The notes: a model not told the origin generated them from the sequence alone. A stretch of 12,084 bases of DNA from UBA2862 sp045658005 (GCA_045658005.1 JAZOUD010000115.1:1-12084), one strand, 5' to 3'; shown: positions 1-7,395, counted from the stretch's first letter. Numbers and translations are program-made.

Positions 1-582
1 GGCGACGTCAAGATCCGCTTCCGTCCCAACGAGGACCCGAACGATACCGAGTTCCACTTTGTCGACAGCGTCGTGGGCGGCACCGTCCCGCGCCAGTACA
101 TCCCGGCCGTTGAGAAGGGCCTGATCGACAACATCAAGCACGGCGTGCTCGCCGGCTTCCCCGTGGTGGGCCTGACCGCCGAGCTGTACGACGGCGGCTA
201 CCATCCGGTCGACTCCTCCGAAATGGCGTTCAAGACGGCGGCCCGCCTGGCCTTCAAGCAGCTGACCACCGCCAACCCCGTGCTCCTCGAGCCCATCTAC
301 CACGTTGAGGTGGACGTGCCCGACGCCAACGTGGGCGACATCTACGGCGACATCAGCAAGCGTCGCGGCCGCATCCTCGGTTCCGAGAAGGTGGGCGACC
401 TGCAGCGCGTCATGGGCGAGGCCCCGCTGTCCGAGATGTTCAAGTACGCCACCGACCTGCGTTCCATGACCCAGGGCCGCGGCTCCTTCACCATGCGCTT
501 CGAGCGCTATGAGGAAGTCCCCGCCAACGAGGCCAAGAAGGTCATCGAAGCCTACAAGGCCGAGGAAGAGGAAGACGATTAA
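1..582 (+). CDS. fusA: Elongation factor G-like GTPase, C-terminal part (partial)
   Basis: This is the 3' end of an EF-G family gene; its start lies before the window. The visible 193 residues read in frame from base 1 and cover most of domain IV and all of domain V. Diagnostic stretches are GGTVPRQYIPAVEKG, DSSEMAFKTAARLAF, NPVLLEPI, SKRRGRILG and SEMFKYATDLRSMTQGRG. EF-G drives tRNA-mRNA translocation, with domain IV entering the decoding site and domain V contacting the stalk base. The GTPase domain is not in the window. The loop after RRGRI lacks the usual EF-G sequence, and the protein ends in an acidic tail (EEEEDD). Both features recall the second, paralogous EF-G class common in Clostridia, so this may be the paralogue rather than the canonical fusA. 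The family call is certain; the subclass is an inference. Confidence 0.93.
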   Translation, partial: GDVKIRFRPNEDPNDTEFHFVDSVVGGTVPRQYIPAVEKGLIDNIKHGVLAGFPVVGLTAELYDGGYHPVDSSEMAFKTAARLAFKQLTTANPVLLEPIYHVEVDVPDANVGDIYGDISKRRGRILGSEKVGDLQRVMGEAPLSEMFKYATDLRSMTQGRGSFTMRFERYEEVPANEAKKVIEAYKAEEEEDD

Positions 583-597
583 TCCTTTAAGCTACTG

Positions 598-635
598 AAA
601 AACCCCTTCGGTCGAAAGACCGAGGGGGTTTTTCA
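598..635. terminator. Bidirectional rho-independent terminator
   Basis: A GC-rich stem (ACCCCTTCGGTC paired with GACCGAGGGGGT, one weak pair) closes on a GAAA loop. It is flanked by an A-run on the left and a T-run on the right, so each strand reads hairpin then TTTTT. It lies between the EF-G-like gene and the convergent minus-strand small genes and can terminate both. Confidence 0.9.
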
Positions 636-664
636 GCAACCGGATGGGCCCGCCTATTGTTTAC

Positions 665-835
665 TTAATGGGCCTTGCTGCGCCCTTTGACCCGGCGCTT
701 TGACGAGGTATGGCCAACACGGCCTGTATCCGAAACCGTTGCGATAAAGCAGGGCTGCAGGCGCGCAAACAGGAGGACTAGCAGTCCGACAACGAACAGC
801 GCGACGGGTACGCCACAGATGATTTTTCTTTTCAC
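665..835 (-). CDS. Small single-pass membrane protein (56 aa)
   Basis: A GTG-started ORF whose start overlaps the TGA stop of the preceding DUF3592-type gene (GTGA overlap), with GGAGG about 10 bases upstream of the GTG. The product starts with a basic segment (VKRKI) followed by a hydrophobic helix at roughly residues 5-25 (ending LLVLLFARL). Its tail of about 28 residues is basic and hydrophilic. The predicted topology is a short cytoplasmic N-terminus, one membrane helix and a basic tail. I do not recognise a family. The overlap and ribosome site suggest translational coupling with the upstream membrane protein, so the two may work together. A chance ORF is possible given the short length. 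Confidence 0.45.
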   Translation of the reverse strand: MKRKIICGVPVALFVVGLLVLLFARLQPCFIATVSDTGRVGHTSSKRRVKGRSKAH

Positions 836-1290
836 TTCCCAAACACCTCCATCGTGAAAAAGACAGACAGTATGCACCACAGCACGCCGAGTACAGAGAC
901 GATCGCGTCGTTGCGGAGCCCTCGTTCCAGCTGTCCCTCCTGGTGAAAATGAGTCGGGTCGACAGGGTCATACCGGATTTCTACCGTCTCTCCGACGGCG
1001 GGCTTTCCCTCCTGTACGACGCCCTCCAAGCGGTAATGCCGGCCTTCGGCATCGAATTCCATGACAGCCCGCCAATAGGTATAATAGGTATTTGCATGGC
1101 TTCGCGCTCGCCTGCGAGAGCGCTTCTGATACTTGACATGCTCAACCACCTTGGCGGTGGTGACGGCGTTTTCCGCTTCCTGCCGCTTGCGCGCTTCAAG
1201 GATACCGGAAACACCGATACAGGCGAAGAGCCAGCCGCCAAAGGAGATGATGGCGTAAACGATCAATTGGATCAGTATCGCTTTGTTCAT
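832..1290 (-). CDS. DUF3592-type membrane protein
   Basis: A protein of about 152 residues with an N-terminal membrane helix (roughly residues 4-27), a basic segment (KRSRRRARSHA), a soluble central domain and a C-terminal helix (around residues 125-147). The central domain reads EFDAEGRHYRLEGVVQEG, then a GETVEIRYDPVDPTHFH segment. This 'YDP..P' pattern between two helices is typical of DUF3592, a widespread membrane family of unknown function. Two starts are possible: ATG at 1290 with GGTGAT just upstream, or an in-frame GTG at 1299 preceded by GGGTGA. I chose the ATG, with low certainty about the start. Its stop overlaps the start of the small membrane-protein gene downstream. No convincing promoter is seen upstream. 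Confidence 0.75.
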   Translation of the reverse strand: MNKAILIQLIVYAIISFGGWLFACIGVSGILEARKRQEAENAVTTAKVVEHVKYQKRSRRRARSHANTYYTYWRAVMEFDAEGRHYRLEGVVQEGKPAVGETVEIRYDPVDPTHFHQEGQLERGLRNDAIVSVLGVLWCILSVFFTMEVFGK

Positions 1291-1299
1291 GTCTATCAC

Positions 1300-1539
1300 C
1301 GTTTGTCACCCGGTGGGTGCGGTCATGGAAAGTCCTTTGAATTACAAGGATGTGAAGTGATCTTAACGTATAATTTAACACAGAAGATGCTTCCACGCAA
1401 TGCTGCAAATGATATTTTTTCGTATCGATAATATTTTAGTCGCACTAATCCTGATTTGTCGCCAGCGCGACAAATCAGGATTTCCCACCTCGAATCAATA
1501 CCTTTATCGTAATTTAACTCCTACTGGCTGGATTGGACC
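1300..1539. other. AT-rich divergent intergenic region, no gene seen
   Basis: The 319 bases between the divergent DUF3592-type gene and the marR gene hold no supportable ORF. Their contents are the perfect hairpin at 1447-1482 and the marR promoter and operator from 1540 onward. The stretch 1320-1445 is notably AT-rich compared with the genes around it. I see no further structure in it. Confidence 0.6.
1447..1482. repeat. Perfect 16-bp inverted repeat (hairpin)
   Basis: The left arm AATCCTGATTTGTCGC and its exact reverse complement are separated by the loop CAGC. It sits between divergent genes and has no T-run, so it is not an intrinsic terminator. Its arm shares the core CTGATTTrTCG with the larger hairpin at 7445-7493, suggesting a dispersed palindromic repeat family. 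Confidence 0.8.
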
Positions 1540-1568
1540 TTGACCCTTCATGTACAGAATGCTATAAT
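1540..1568 (+). promoter_or_regulatory. Sigma-A promoter of the marR-ABC operon
   Basis: The -35 box TTGACC (1540-1545) and -10 box TATAAT (1563-1568) are separated by exactly 17 bases. Transcription would start near 1575, giving a leader of about 45 bases before the GTG at 1619. Confidence 0.85.
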
Positions 1569-1570
1569 CA

Positions 1571-1598
1571 TTAGCATGTTAATAATAAACTTGTTAAC
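1571..1598 (+). promoter_or_regulatory. Candidate MarR operator
   Basis: TTAGCATGTTAA (1571-1582) is a near-palindrome with one mismatched pair. It starts just after the -10 box and overlaps the expected transcription start. A second TGTTAA copy follows 15 bases later (1592-1597), ending in GTTAAC. This placement suits repression by the MarR protein encoded immediately downstream. The assignment is inferred from position and symmetry. Confidence 0.55.
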
Positions 1599-1618
1599 GG
1601 TTTGAAAGGAGCGCAACC

Positions 1619-2116
1619 GTGGATTCACCGGACTACGATCGCACCCAGAGAATCAAGGCCGATATCGATGCCCTGATCCACACGATGCGCCTGCACCACC
1701 GGGTCGTGGAGCGGCGCATCGACGGCTTGGGCGTGCATCACAGCCAGCACCGCATGCTGATGCGGCTGTCCGACCTGGGGCGCAGCGCATCCCAGAAGGA
1801 GCTGGCCGACGCCATGGATGTCAGCCCCGCCTGCGTCGCCCGGATGCTGAAGCCCCTGACCGCCGCCGGGCTGGTGGAAAAGTCCGGCGGTGCGGACGGG
1901 CGCTGCAATGAAATCAGCGTGTCTGCCGACGGCATGCAGCTGGTGGAGGACAGCAGGGCAGTGTTTCGACAGATCGGAGAGCAGATGTTCGAGGGGTTGA
2001 CAGAAGGCGAGCTTCAGACCCTCGGCGCGCTGCTGGACAAGCTGAAGGGAAATCTTTCGAATATGGATAAGGGCGGGATGGGGGAAGCGATTCCCGATCC
2101 GGCTGAAAGGAGCTGA
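1619..2116 (+). CDS. MarR-family transcriptional regulator
   Basis: A 165-residue winged helix-turn-helix protein. The start is GTG with AAAGGAG seven bases upstream. The DNA-binding region spans roughly residues 40-105: SQKELADAMDVSPACVARMLKPL gives the helix-turn-helix, and GLVEKSGGADGRCNEISVSADG gives the wing in the pattern usual for MarR proteins. Flanking helices at both ends would form the dimer interface. MarR proteins typically repress their own operon and release DNA when a small ligand binds. Here the gene is first in an operon with two ABC exporter genes, and a candidate operator overlaps the transcription start. The likely job is ligand-responsive control of the exporter; the ligand cannot be inferred. 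The last about 15 residues are a non-conserved tail, and the next gene's ribosome site lies at its 3' end. Confidence 0.9.
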   Translation: MDSPDYDRTQRIKADIDALIHTMRLHHRVVERRIDGLGVHHSQHRMLMRLSDLGRSASQKELADAMDVSPACVARMLKPLTAAGLVEKSGGADGRCNEISVSADGMQLVEDSRAVFRQIGEQMFEGLTEGELQTLGALLDKLKGNLSNMDKGGMGEAIPDPAERS

Positions 2117-2124
2117 ACGCGGAC

Positions 2125-3891
2125 ATGAAATGGTCCAAATACGTCAAGCCCTACTGGAAGTACTTTGTGCTGGGGCCGCTTTGCATGATCGTCGAGGTCA
2201 TCGGCGAGATCGTCATGCCCAAGCTGTACTCCCAGATACTGAACGTGGGCGTGGAGACACACAACGTGGGCTATATCGTCGTCACCTGCCTGCTGATGAT
2301 CCTCACGGCGGTGCTGATGATGGGCGGCGGCGTGGGCGGCGCCTGGTTCGGCGCGAAGGCCGCGGTGAACTTCGCATCCGACCTGCGCCGGGATGTATAT
2401 GGCAAGGTGCAGGAGTTCTCCTTTGCCAACATCGACAAGTATTCCACGGGCTCCCTGGTCACGAGGCTGACCAACGACATCACGCAGCTGCAGAACTTCG
2501 TGAACATGATGCTGCGCATGTTCCTGCGGGCCCCCGGCATGCTGATCGGCGCGCTGATCATGGCCATCACCATGAATCCCCAGCTGGCGCGGGTGCTGGC
2601 GGTGACGATCCCGGTCATACTGATCGTCGAATTCGTGGTCATTCGCACGGGCTTTCCCCGCTTCACCATCATGCAGGAAAAGATCGACCATCTGAATTCC
2701 CGTATCCAGGAGAGCCTGACCAACATCCGCGTGGTCAAGTCCTTCGTGCGGGAGGACCGCGAGGACCAGAAGTTCCGCGAGTCCAACGGGGCCTTGAAGG
2801 ACGCCGCCCTGCGGGCGTTGAACGTGGTCATATTCATGCTGCCGCTGATGATGCTGCTGATGAACCTCACGTCATTGGCAGTGGTTTGGTTTGGCGGCAA
2901 GCAGGTCATCGCCGGGGACATGCCCGTTGGCGACTTCTCGGCCTTCCTGACCTACATCACCCAGATACTGATGTCACTGATGATGCTGTCCATGCTGTTC
3001 ATGAACAGCTCCCGCGCGCTGGCGTCCTCCCGACGCGTGAAGGAGGTCATGCAGGAGAAGATCGACCTGTCCGACGAGAACGCCGCCCAAAAGGACGCCC
3101 GCGTGCAGCGGGGCGAGATCGAGTTCCGGCACGTGTCCTTCCGCTACTACAAGAACAGCGAGCAGAGGGTGCTCAGCGACATCAACCTGAAGATCGGTGC
3201 GGGCCAGACCGTGGGCATCATCGGCTCCACCGGCTGCGGCAAGACCACGCTGGTGTCGATGATCCCCCGGCTGTACGACGTGGACGAGGGCCAGGTGCTG
3301 GTGGACGGCATCGACGTGAAGGATTACAGCCTGTACCACCTGCGCGAGGGCGTGGGCATGGTGCTCCAGAAGAACGTGCTGTTCTCCGGTACCATCGCCG
3401 ACAACCTGCGCTGGGGCGACGAAAACGCCACCGAGGAAGAGATGACCGAGGCGGCCCGCAGCGCCCAGGCGGACGGCTTCATTCGCTCCTTCAAACAGGG
3501 CTATGAGACCGAGCTGGAGCAGGGCGGCACGAACGTCTCCGGCGGCCAGAAGCAGCGCCTGTGCATCGCCCGCGCGCTGCTCAAGCACCCGAGGATACTG
3601 ATACTGGACGACTCCACCAGCGCCGTGGACGCCGCCACCGAGGCGTCCATCCGCCAGGCCTTCCGCAATGAATTGAAGGACTCCACCAAGCTGATCATCG
3701 CCCAGCGCATCTCCTCGGTGCAGGAGGCGGATATGATCATCGTCATGGATGACGGCGCCATCACCGGCGTGGACACCCATGAACAGCTGCTGGCCTCCAA
3801 CAAGGCCTACCAGGAGATCTATCATTCCCAGGTAAAGGAAGACAAACAGGCTTCGGACAGCGCTGAAGCGGGGAAGGAGGGGAACCGCTGA
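2125..3891 (+). CDS. ABC exporter half-transporter, degenerate-site subunit
   Basis: A 588-residue half-transporter: a six-helix type IV exporter membrane domain (roughly residues 15-310) followed by an ATPase domain. Motifs are Walker A GSTGCGKTT (from G367), Q-loop Gln415, signature VSGGQ (471-475) and Walker B ILILD (491-495). The catalytic glutamate position is Asp496, and the switch histidine is replaced by Gln527 (IIAQRISSV). This non-catalytic set with an intact signature is the hallmark of one subunit of heterodimeric exporters such as TM287/288, BmrCD and LmrCD. The partner is encoded immediately downstream, overlapping by one base (TGATG). A ribosome site (AAAGGAG) sits 12 bases upstream, a rather long spacing. 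Substrates are unknown; regulation by the upstream MarR protein suggests drugs or toxic hydrophobic compounds. Confidence 0.93.
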   Translation: MKWSKYVKPYWKYFVLGPLCMIVEVIGEIVMPKLYSQILNVGVETHNVGYIVVTCLLMILTAVLMMGGGVGGAWFGAKAAVNFASDLRRDVYGKVQEFSFANIDKYSTGSLVTRLTNDITQLQNFVNMMLRMFLRAPGMLIGALIMAITMNPQLARVLAVTIPVILIVEFVVIRTGFPRFTIMQEKIDHLNSRIQESLTNIRVVKSFVREDREDQKFRESNGALKDAALRALNVVIFMLPLMMLLMNLTSLAVVWFGGKQVIAGDMPVGDFSAFLTYITQILMSLMMLSMLFMNSSRALASSRRVKEVMQEKIDLSDENAAQKDARVQRGEIEFRHVSFRYYKNSEQRVLSDINLKIGAGQTVGIIGSTGCGKTTLVSMIPRLYDVDEGQVLVDGIDVKDYSLYHLREGVGMVLQKNVLFSGTIADNLRWGDENATEEEMTEAARSAQADGFIRSFKQGYETELEQGGTNVSGGQKQRLCIARALLKHPRILILDDSTSAVDAATEASIRQAFRNELKDSTKLIIAQRISSVQEADMIIVMDDGAITGVDTHEQLLASNKAYQEIYHSQVKEDKQASDSAEAGKEGNR

Positions 3892-5741
3892 TGGCGAGAA
3901 ATCTTGAAACGCTGCAAAAGCAGTACAACAGCACGGCTGCGGCCTCCACGCGCGGGCCGATGGCCGCCACCAACAACTTCAAGGGCAAGCCCGCCCATTC
4001 CCGGGATACCATCCGGCGCATACTGTCCTATGTGGGCAAGTACAAGTTCCGGCTGGTGCTGGTGGTGCTGTGCATGCTGCTGAGCACCGGGGCCAGCCTG
4101 GCCGCTGGCTACGTGCTGCGCCCGGTGATCAACCACATCGCCGACCCCTCCACCTCCGCCGCGGATCGCCTGGCCTACCTGGCGATGATGCTGGGCGCCA
4201 TGGCAGGCATCTACCTGATTGCGGTTCTCGGCCAGCTGATGCAGTCGAAGCTGATGATCGGTGTGTCCCGCAATGCGATACAGAACATCCGCGACGACCT
4301 GTTCACCCGGATCGAGCGCTTGCCCCTGCGCTTCCACGACAACCAGACCACCGGCGAGCTGATGAGCCGCTTCACCAACGACGTGGACAACATCGGCCAG
4401 ATGCTGGACCAGTCGCTGATCAGCATGGTCTCCGGCATCATCAACCTGGTGGGCACGCTGGCGATGATGATCTACACCAACATCTGGCTGACGCTGATCA
4501 CGCTGGTGTTCATACCCATCTTCCTCGCGGGCAGCAGGTTCATCATCGGCAAGAGCCGCAAGTACTACGTCGCGCAGCAGGCGGCCCTCGGCGCCGCCAA
4601 CGGCTACATCGAGGAATCCGTGGCAGGCCAGAAGGTGGTCAAGGTATTCAACCACGAGGCCGAGTGCGTGGCCGAGTTTGACCAGCTGAACGACGACCTG
4701 CGCCACAAGCAGGAAAGGGCCATGTTCTTCGGTGGCATCATGGGCCCGATCATGGGCAACACCACCCAGATCAGCTATTCCCTCACTGCGGGCATCGGCG
4801 GCGTGCTGTGCGCCCTGGGCCGCTTCGACGTGGGCGGACTGGCGATATTCGTCAACTACTCCCGACAGTTCTCCCGGCCCATCAACGAGATCTCCCAGCA
4901 GATGGCGACGATCTTCTCGGCCCTGGCCGGCGCGGAGCGGGTATTCACGATGATGGACAGGGAACCCGAGGCCCTGGAGGAGGGCCGGACCCGGATGCCC
5001 GACAAGCTGGAGGGCCACGTGATCCTGGACGACGTCAGCTTCGGCTATGTGCCGGAAAAGACGGTGCTGAAGCACATCAGCCTGTATGCCAAGCCGGGCC
5101 AGAAGATTGCCTTCGTGGGCTCTACCGGCGCGGGCAAGACCACCATCACCAACCTGCTGAACCGCTTCTATGACATCGATTCCGGCAAAATCACCATCGA
5201 CGGCATCGAAATCATGGACATGCCCAAGAGCTACCTGCGCAAAAATATCGCCATGGTGCTCCAGGACACCCACCTGTTCACCGGCACGGTGATGGAGAAC
5301 ATCCGCTATGGCCGGCTGGACGCCACCGACGAGGAGGTCATCGCCGCAGCGAAGACCGCCAGCGCCGACAGCTTCATACGGCGGCTGTCCGACGGCTACG
5401 ATACGATGATCGAGGGCGACGGCGCGAACCTGTCCCAGGGCCAGCGCCAGCTGCTGAACATCGCCCGAGCGGCCATCAGCAAGGCCCCGATCCTGGTGCT
5501 GGACGAGGCCACGTCCTCCGTCGATACCCGCACAGAACGGCACATCGAGGAGGGCATGGACCAGCTGATGAAGACCCGCACCACCTTCGTGATCGCCCAC
5601 CGCCTGTCCACCGTGCGCAACGCCGACGCCATCATGGTGCTGGAAAACGGCGAGATCATCGAGCGCGGCGACCACGACGACCTGCTGGCCATGAAGGGAC
5701 GGTATTACGAGCTGTATACAGGGAAGAGCGAGCTGAACTGA
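3891..5741 (+). CDS. ABC exporter half-transporter, catalytic-site subunit
   Basis: A 616-residue half-transporter with an N-terminal extension of about 40 residues, a six-helix membrane domain (roughly 45-345) and an ATPase domain. Motifs are Walker A GSTGAGKTT (from G410), Q-loop Gln458, Walker B ILVLD (534-538) with catalytic Glu539, and switch His570 (IAHRLSTV). Its signature is altered to LSQGQ (514-518) instead of LSGGQ. Combined with the upstream subunit, the consensus site is formed by this Walker A/B/His plus the partner's VSGGQ. The degenerate site is formed by the partner's Asp496/Gln527 plus this LSQGQ. The complementarity strongly supports an obligate heterodimer. Start ATG with GGAGG nine to ten bases upstream, overlapping the previous stop by one base. 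It is the last gene of the operon before a terminator. Confidence 0.93.
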   Translation: MARNLETLQKQYNSTAAASTRGPMAATNNFKGKPAHSRDTIRRILSYVGKYKFRLVLVVLCMLLSTGASLAAGYVLRPVINHIADPSTSAADRLAYLAMMLGAMAGIYLIAVLGQLMQSKLMIGVSRNAIQNIRDDLFTRIERLPLRFHDNQTTGELMSRFTNDVDNIGQMLDQSLISMVSGIINLVGTLAMMIYTNIWLTLITLVFIPIFLAGSRFIIGKSRKYYVAQQAALGAANGYIEESVAGQKVVKVFNHEAECVAEFDQLNDDLRHKQERAMFFGGIMGPIMGNTTQISYSLTAGIGGVLCALGRFDVGGLAIFVNYSRQFSRPINEISQQMATIFSALAGAERVFTMMDREPEALEEGRTRMPDKLEGHVILDDVSFGYVPEKTVLKHISLYAKPGQKIAFVGSTGAGKTTITNLLNRFYDIDSGKITIDGIEIMDMPKSYLRKNIAMVLQDTHLFTGTVMENIRYGRLDATDEEVIAAAKTASADSFIRRLSDGYDTMIEGDGANLSQGQRQLLNIARAAISKAPILVLDEATSSVDTRTERHIEEGMDQLMKTRTTFVIAHRLSTVRNADAIMVLENGEIIERGDHDDLLAMKGRYYELYTGKSELN

Positions 5742-5777
5742 TGCGAAAAACACTCGATTGCTTCTCGAAATCCAAAA

Positions 5778-5808
5778 CCAGGGGACGCCAAACGGCGTCC
5801 CCTTATTG
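5778..5808. terminator. Convergent rho-independent terminator
   Basis: A perfect 10-bp stem (AGGGGACGCC paired with GGCGTCCCCT, loop AAAC) is followed by TTATT on the plus strand and by GGTTTTGG on the minus strand. It lies between the end of the exporter operon and the end of the convergent cysteine-rich gene and probably serves both. The T-tracts are short. Confidence 0.75.
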
Positions 5809-5810
5809 AT

Positions 5811-6809
5811 TTAGTTCAGATTCGTCATCGTGCTGCCGCACCTCGGGCAGAGGGTACTGCCGCTGGAGCAGGTGGTGCCGCAGTTGGAGCACTGCCGAAC
5901 GCGGTTGGGCCGCACCGGGTTCACCGGCCCGCAGCTGTAGCAGCCGCCGGTGGCGCTTGTAGCGGTGCCGTTGCCGGTGTTGCCCGTCGCTTCACCCACG
6001 GTTTCCAATGCGCAGGAGGACTGGGGGAACAGGGGCAGGCTGAAGAATTCATCACACACATTCTCCGCGAATTCCTCGCAGGGGGGAACCTGGCAGAAGC
6101 CGTAGGTGGGGATCAGGATGTCCACCTCGGCGAGCACCTTCAGCACGACGGTGACGCAGACGGTGATGTCGAAGGTGCAGTTGCCGATGTAAGTGCCGGA
6201 TACGCAAATCGCGCTCACAAGGCTTTCCAGGGTAAAGGGGATGATGGAGTCGTCGGGGATGCACAGCAGTATGTCCTTGTTGACCTTGATGACGGTCTGG
6301 CCCATCCACTCCTGGCAGCGCTGGTCCAGGAACAGCACGTCCAGCGGCACGTCCACCGTGCAGCGCACCCGGGCGAACTGGGGCCGGTCGGTCATGCGCT
6401 CGACGGTCAGGTTCGAGATGCGACCCGCCGTGGTGGAGGAGCGGCAGCTCTCAAAGGTCCAGGCGCCGTAGGGGCGGGGCAGGGGACCGGGGTTGTTCTC
6501 GGCGTTCTGCACGGCCTCGTCGTGGGTGATGGGGATGCTGGCGGGCGGGCATTCGCAGTTGCAGCGGTTGCCGTCGCAATCGCAGGCGCAAGGGCGACCG
6601 CTGTTGCCCAGGCAGTCCGGGCCGGGCAGCACGGGCACGATGTTCTCGATGGTGATGCGCTGGTCGTCCAGCTGCTCCTGCTGCATGCAGCTGTCGTAGA
6701 CGTTCTTGACCTGTACGCAAACGCGCTGGTTCAACCCGGAGAGTATGTTCCCGTTGACCACGCCGGGGCAGGTGTCCGAATTGGCGTTCTTATAGCTGTA
6801 GAAAGACAT
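5811..6809 (-). CDS. Cysteine-rich protein with C-terminal zinc-ribbon motif, probably spore-related
   Basis: A 332-residue protein with about 28 cysteines. The start ATG at 6809 is preceded by AAGGAGG at seven bases; an upstream ATG would overlap that site. An N-terminal segment NQRVCVQVKNVYDSC leads to a Cys-dense cluster (CACDCDGNRCNCEC). Next comes a beta-rich middle region (VDVPLDVLFLDQRCQEW, later VEDI-like LAEVDILIPTYGFC), then a Gly/Thr linker. It ends with two CxxC pairs (C307/C310 and C321/C324) forming a probable zinc ribbon. The middle recalls spore-associated beta-domain proteins of Clostridia (SPOCS/DUF3794-like), but I cannot confirm family membership. There is no signal peptide or membrane helix. 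Its neighbours are CotF-like coat genes and the spoVA operon, so a spore-surface role is inferred. It is separated from the coat genes by a terminator, so it should have its own promoter. Confidence 0.75.
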   Translation of the reverse strand: MSFYSYKNANSDTCPGVVNGNILSGLNQRVCVQVKNVYDSCMQQEQLDDQRITIENIVPVLPGPDCLGNSGRPCACDCDGNRCNCECPPASIPITHDEAVQNAENNPGPLPRPYGAWTFESCRSSTTAGRISNLTVERMTDRPQFARVRCTVDVPLDVLFLDQRCQEWMGQTVIKVNKDILLCIPDDSIIPFTLESLVSAICVSGTYIGNCTFDITVCVTVVLKVLAEVDILIPTYGFCQVPPCEEFAENVCDEFFSLPLFPQSSCALETVGEATGNTGNGTATSATGGCYSCGPVNPVRPNRVRQCSNCGTTCSSGSTLCPRCGSTMTNLN

Positions 6810-6907
6810 GAGCATTCCTCCTTGCGGGTTCGGGCGGCGGGATTGCCGGCCCACACTGCATCCTATGCCCACGAGACAAAAGGGTGCCGGCCCCGGGAAG
6901 AAGCCTG

Positions 6908-6946
6908 AAAAAAACGCCCCGCGACTGAAAGCTTCGGTCGCGGGGC
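6908..6946 (-). terminator. Rho-independent terminator of the CotF-like operon
   Basis: Read on the minus strand, the stem GCCCCGCGAC pairs with GTCGCGGGGC across an 11-base loop and is followed by GTTTTTTTC. It lies ten bases past the stop of the 83-residue coat gene and separates that operon from the cysteine-rich gene. Confidence 0.92.
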
Positions 6947-6956
6947 ATTGCGCCTG

Positions 6957-7208
6957 TCAGCAGCACTTGTTGGCGTACTTCTGGCGCACCTGGTTGATCT
7001 GCTGCTGATCGGCCTGCTGGGCGGGGTACCAGCCCTTCTGGGACATCTTCTGGTAGATGTCGCTCTGCATGCACAGGCTGTCGTTCAGCGCGGTATCGAA
7101 GGTGCTCTGCACGTTCTGGGTGGCGGACTCGATCGCGCCGTGCATATACAGGTCGCACACGCCCTTCGTGGTCAGCAGGATGTTTTCCATGATCGACTGA
7201 TCGTTCAT
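6957..7208 (-). CDS. CotF-type spore coat protein, 83 aa
   Basis: An 83-residue helical protein of the coat F type. It has an N-terminal helix (MNDQSIMENILLTTKGVCDL), a second helix (ALNDSLCMQSDIYQKMSQK) and the characteristic GWYP at residues 59-62 followed by a Gln-rich helix. It ends in KYANKCC, giving two terminal cysteines. Coat F proteins are spore coat components with a ferritin-like helical fold. The start ATG at 7208 is preceded by a G-rich site (AAGGGGGCGAG); an alternative longer start would lack one. The gene follows a 57-residue coat-like gene by 13 bases, forming a two-gene operon that ends at the terminator at 6908-6946. The family assignment is good; the individual role is unknown. 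Confidence 0.88.
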   Translation of the reverse strand: MNDQSIMENILLTTKGVCDLYMHGAIESATQNVQSTFDTALNDSLCMQSDIYQKMSQKGWYPAQQADQQQINQVRQKYANKCC

Positions 7209-7221
7209 TTTGCTCGCCCCC

Positions 7222-7395
7222 TTACACAAGTTGATAGAATTTGCCGAAGAGCTCGCGGTGCTTGGACAGCATCCGGTTCACGCAGCTTTTCAGCTCGGGG
7301 TCGGTCAGCTGGCTCGCCGCCTGCTGGCACTGGCTGGTCAGAAACTGTTCATGCCCGAGGGCATCTTCGATATACTGCAATTCCTTGGGACTCAT
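7222..7395 (-). CDS. Small CotF-like spore protein, 57 aa
   Basis: A 57-residue ORF with a near-perfect ribosome site (AGGAGGTGAG, five bases before ATG at 7395). The protein starts MSPKELQYIEDALGHEQFLT and continues with two amphipathic helices ending FGKFYQLV. The pattern (L..IEDAL..EQFLTSQC.QAA.....PELK.....L..HRELF) matches the helical hairpin of coat F-type proteins but stops before the GWY segment, which is present in the next gene. This suggests either a short paralogue or a split coat F module. There are two cysteines and no membrane segment. It is first in a two-gene operon, with a forespore-type promoter motif just upstream. Confidence 0.8.
   Translation of the reverse strand: MSPKELQYIEDALGHEQFLTSQCQQAASQLTDPELKSCVNRMLSKHRELFGKFYQLV

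Noticed and set aside
1369..1374. TATAAT on the plus strand upstream of the 16-bp hairpin
   Set aside because: No -35-like sequence is present at 16-18 bases and no ORF follows before the real marR promoter. It is likely chance in AT-rich sequence.
1373..1400. Possible minus-strand promoter for the DUF3592-type gene (TTGCGT-16-TTAAAT)
   Set aside because: The -35 box matches only three of six and the -10 box four of six, so it is not convincing, although it is in a plausible place.
2974..3825. Open frames antisense to the first ABC gene (also 2014-2691 and 2271-2921)
   Set aside because: These are shadows of the codon bias of the transporter gene, without ribosome sites or recognisable protein features.
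3822..5753. Long open frame antisense to the second ABC gene (643 codons)
   Set aside because: It lies exactly opposite a conserved gene and has a His/Val/Asp/Gln-rich, low-complexity composition, as expected from the complement of GC-rich codons. No ribosome site or domain is seen.
6859..6886. Possible sigma-K promoter of the cysteine-rich gene (CACC, 15 bases, CATAGGATG)
   Set aside because: The -10 box matches imperfectly, the -35 box has only a few informative bases, and the spacing is one or two bases short. It is too weak to annotate, although a mother-cell promoter would make sense.
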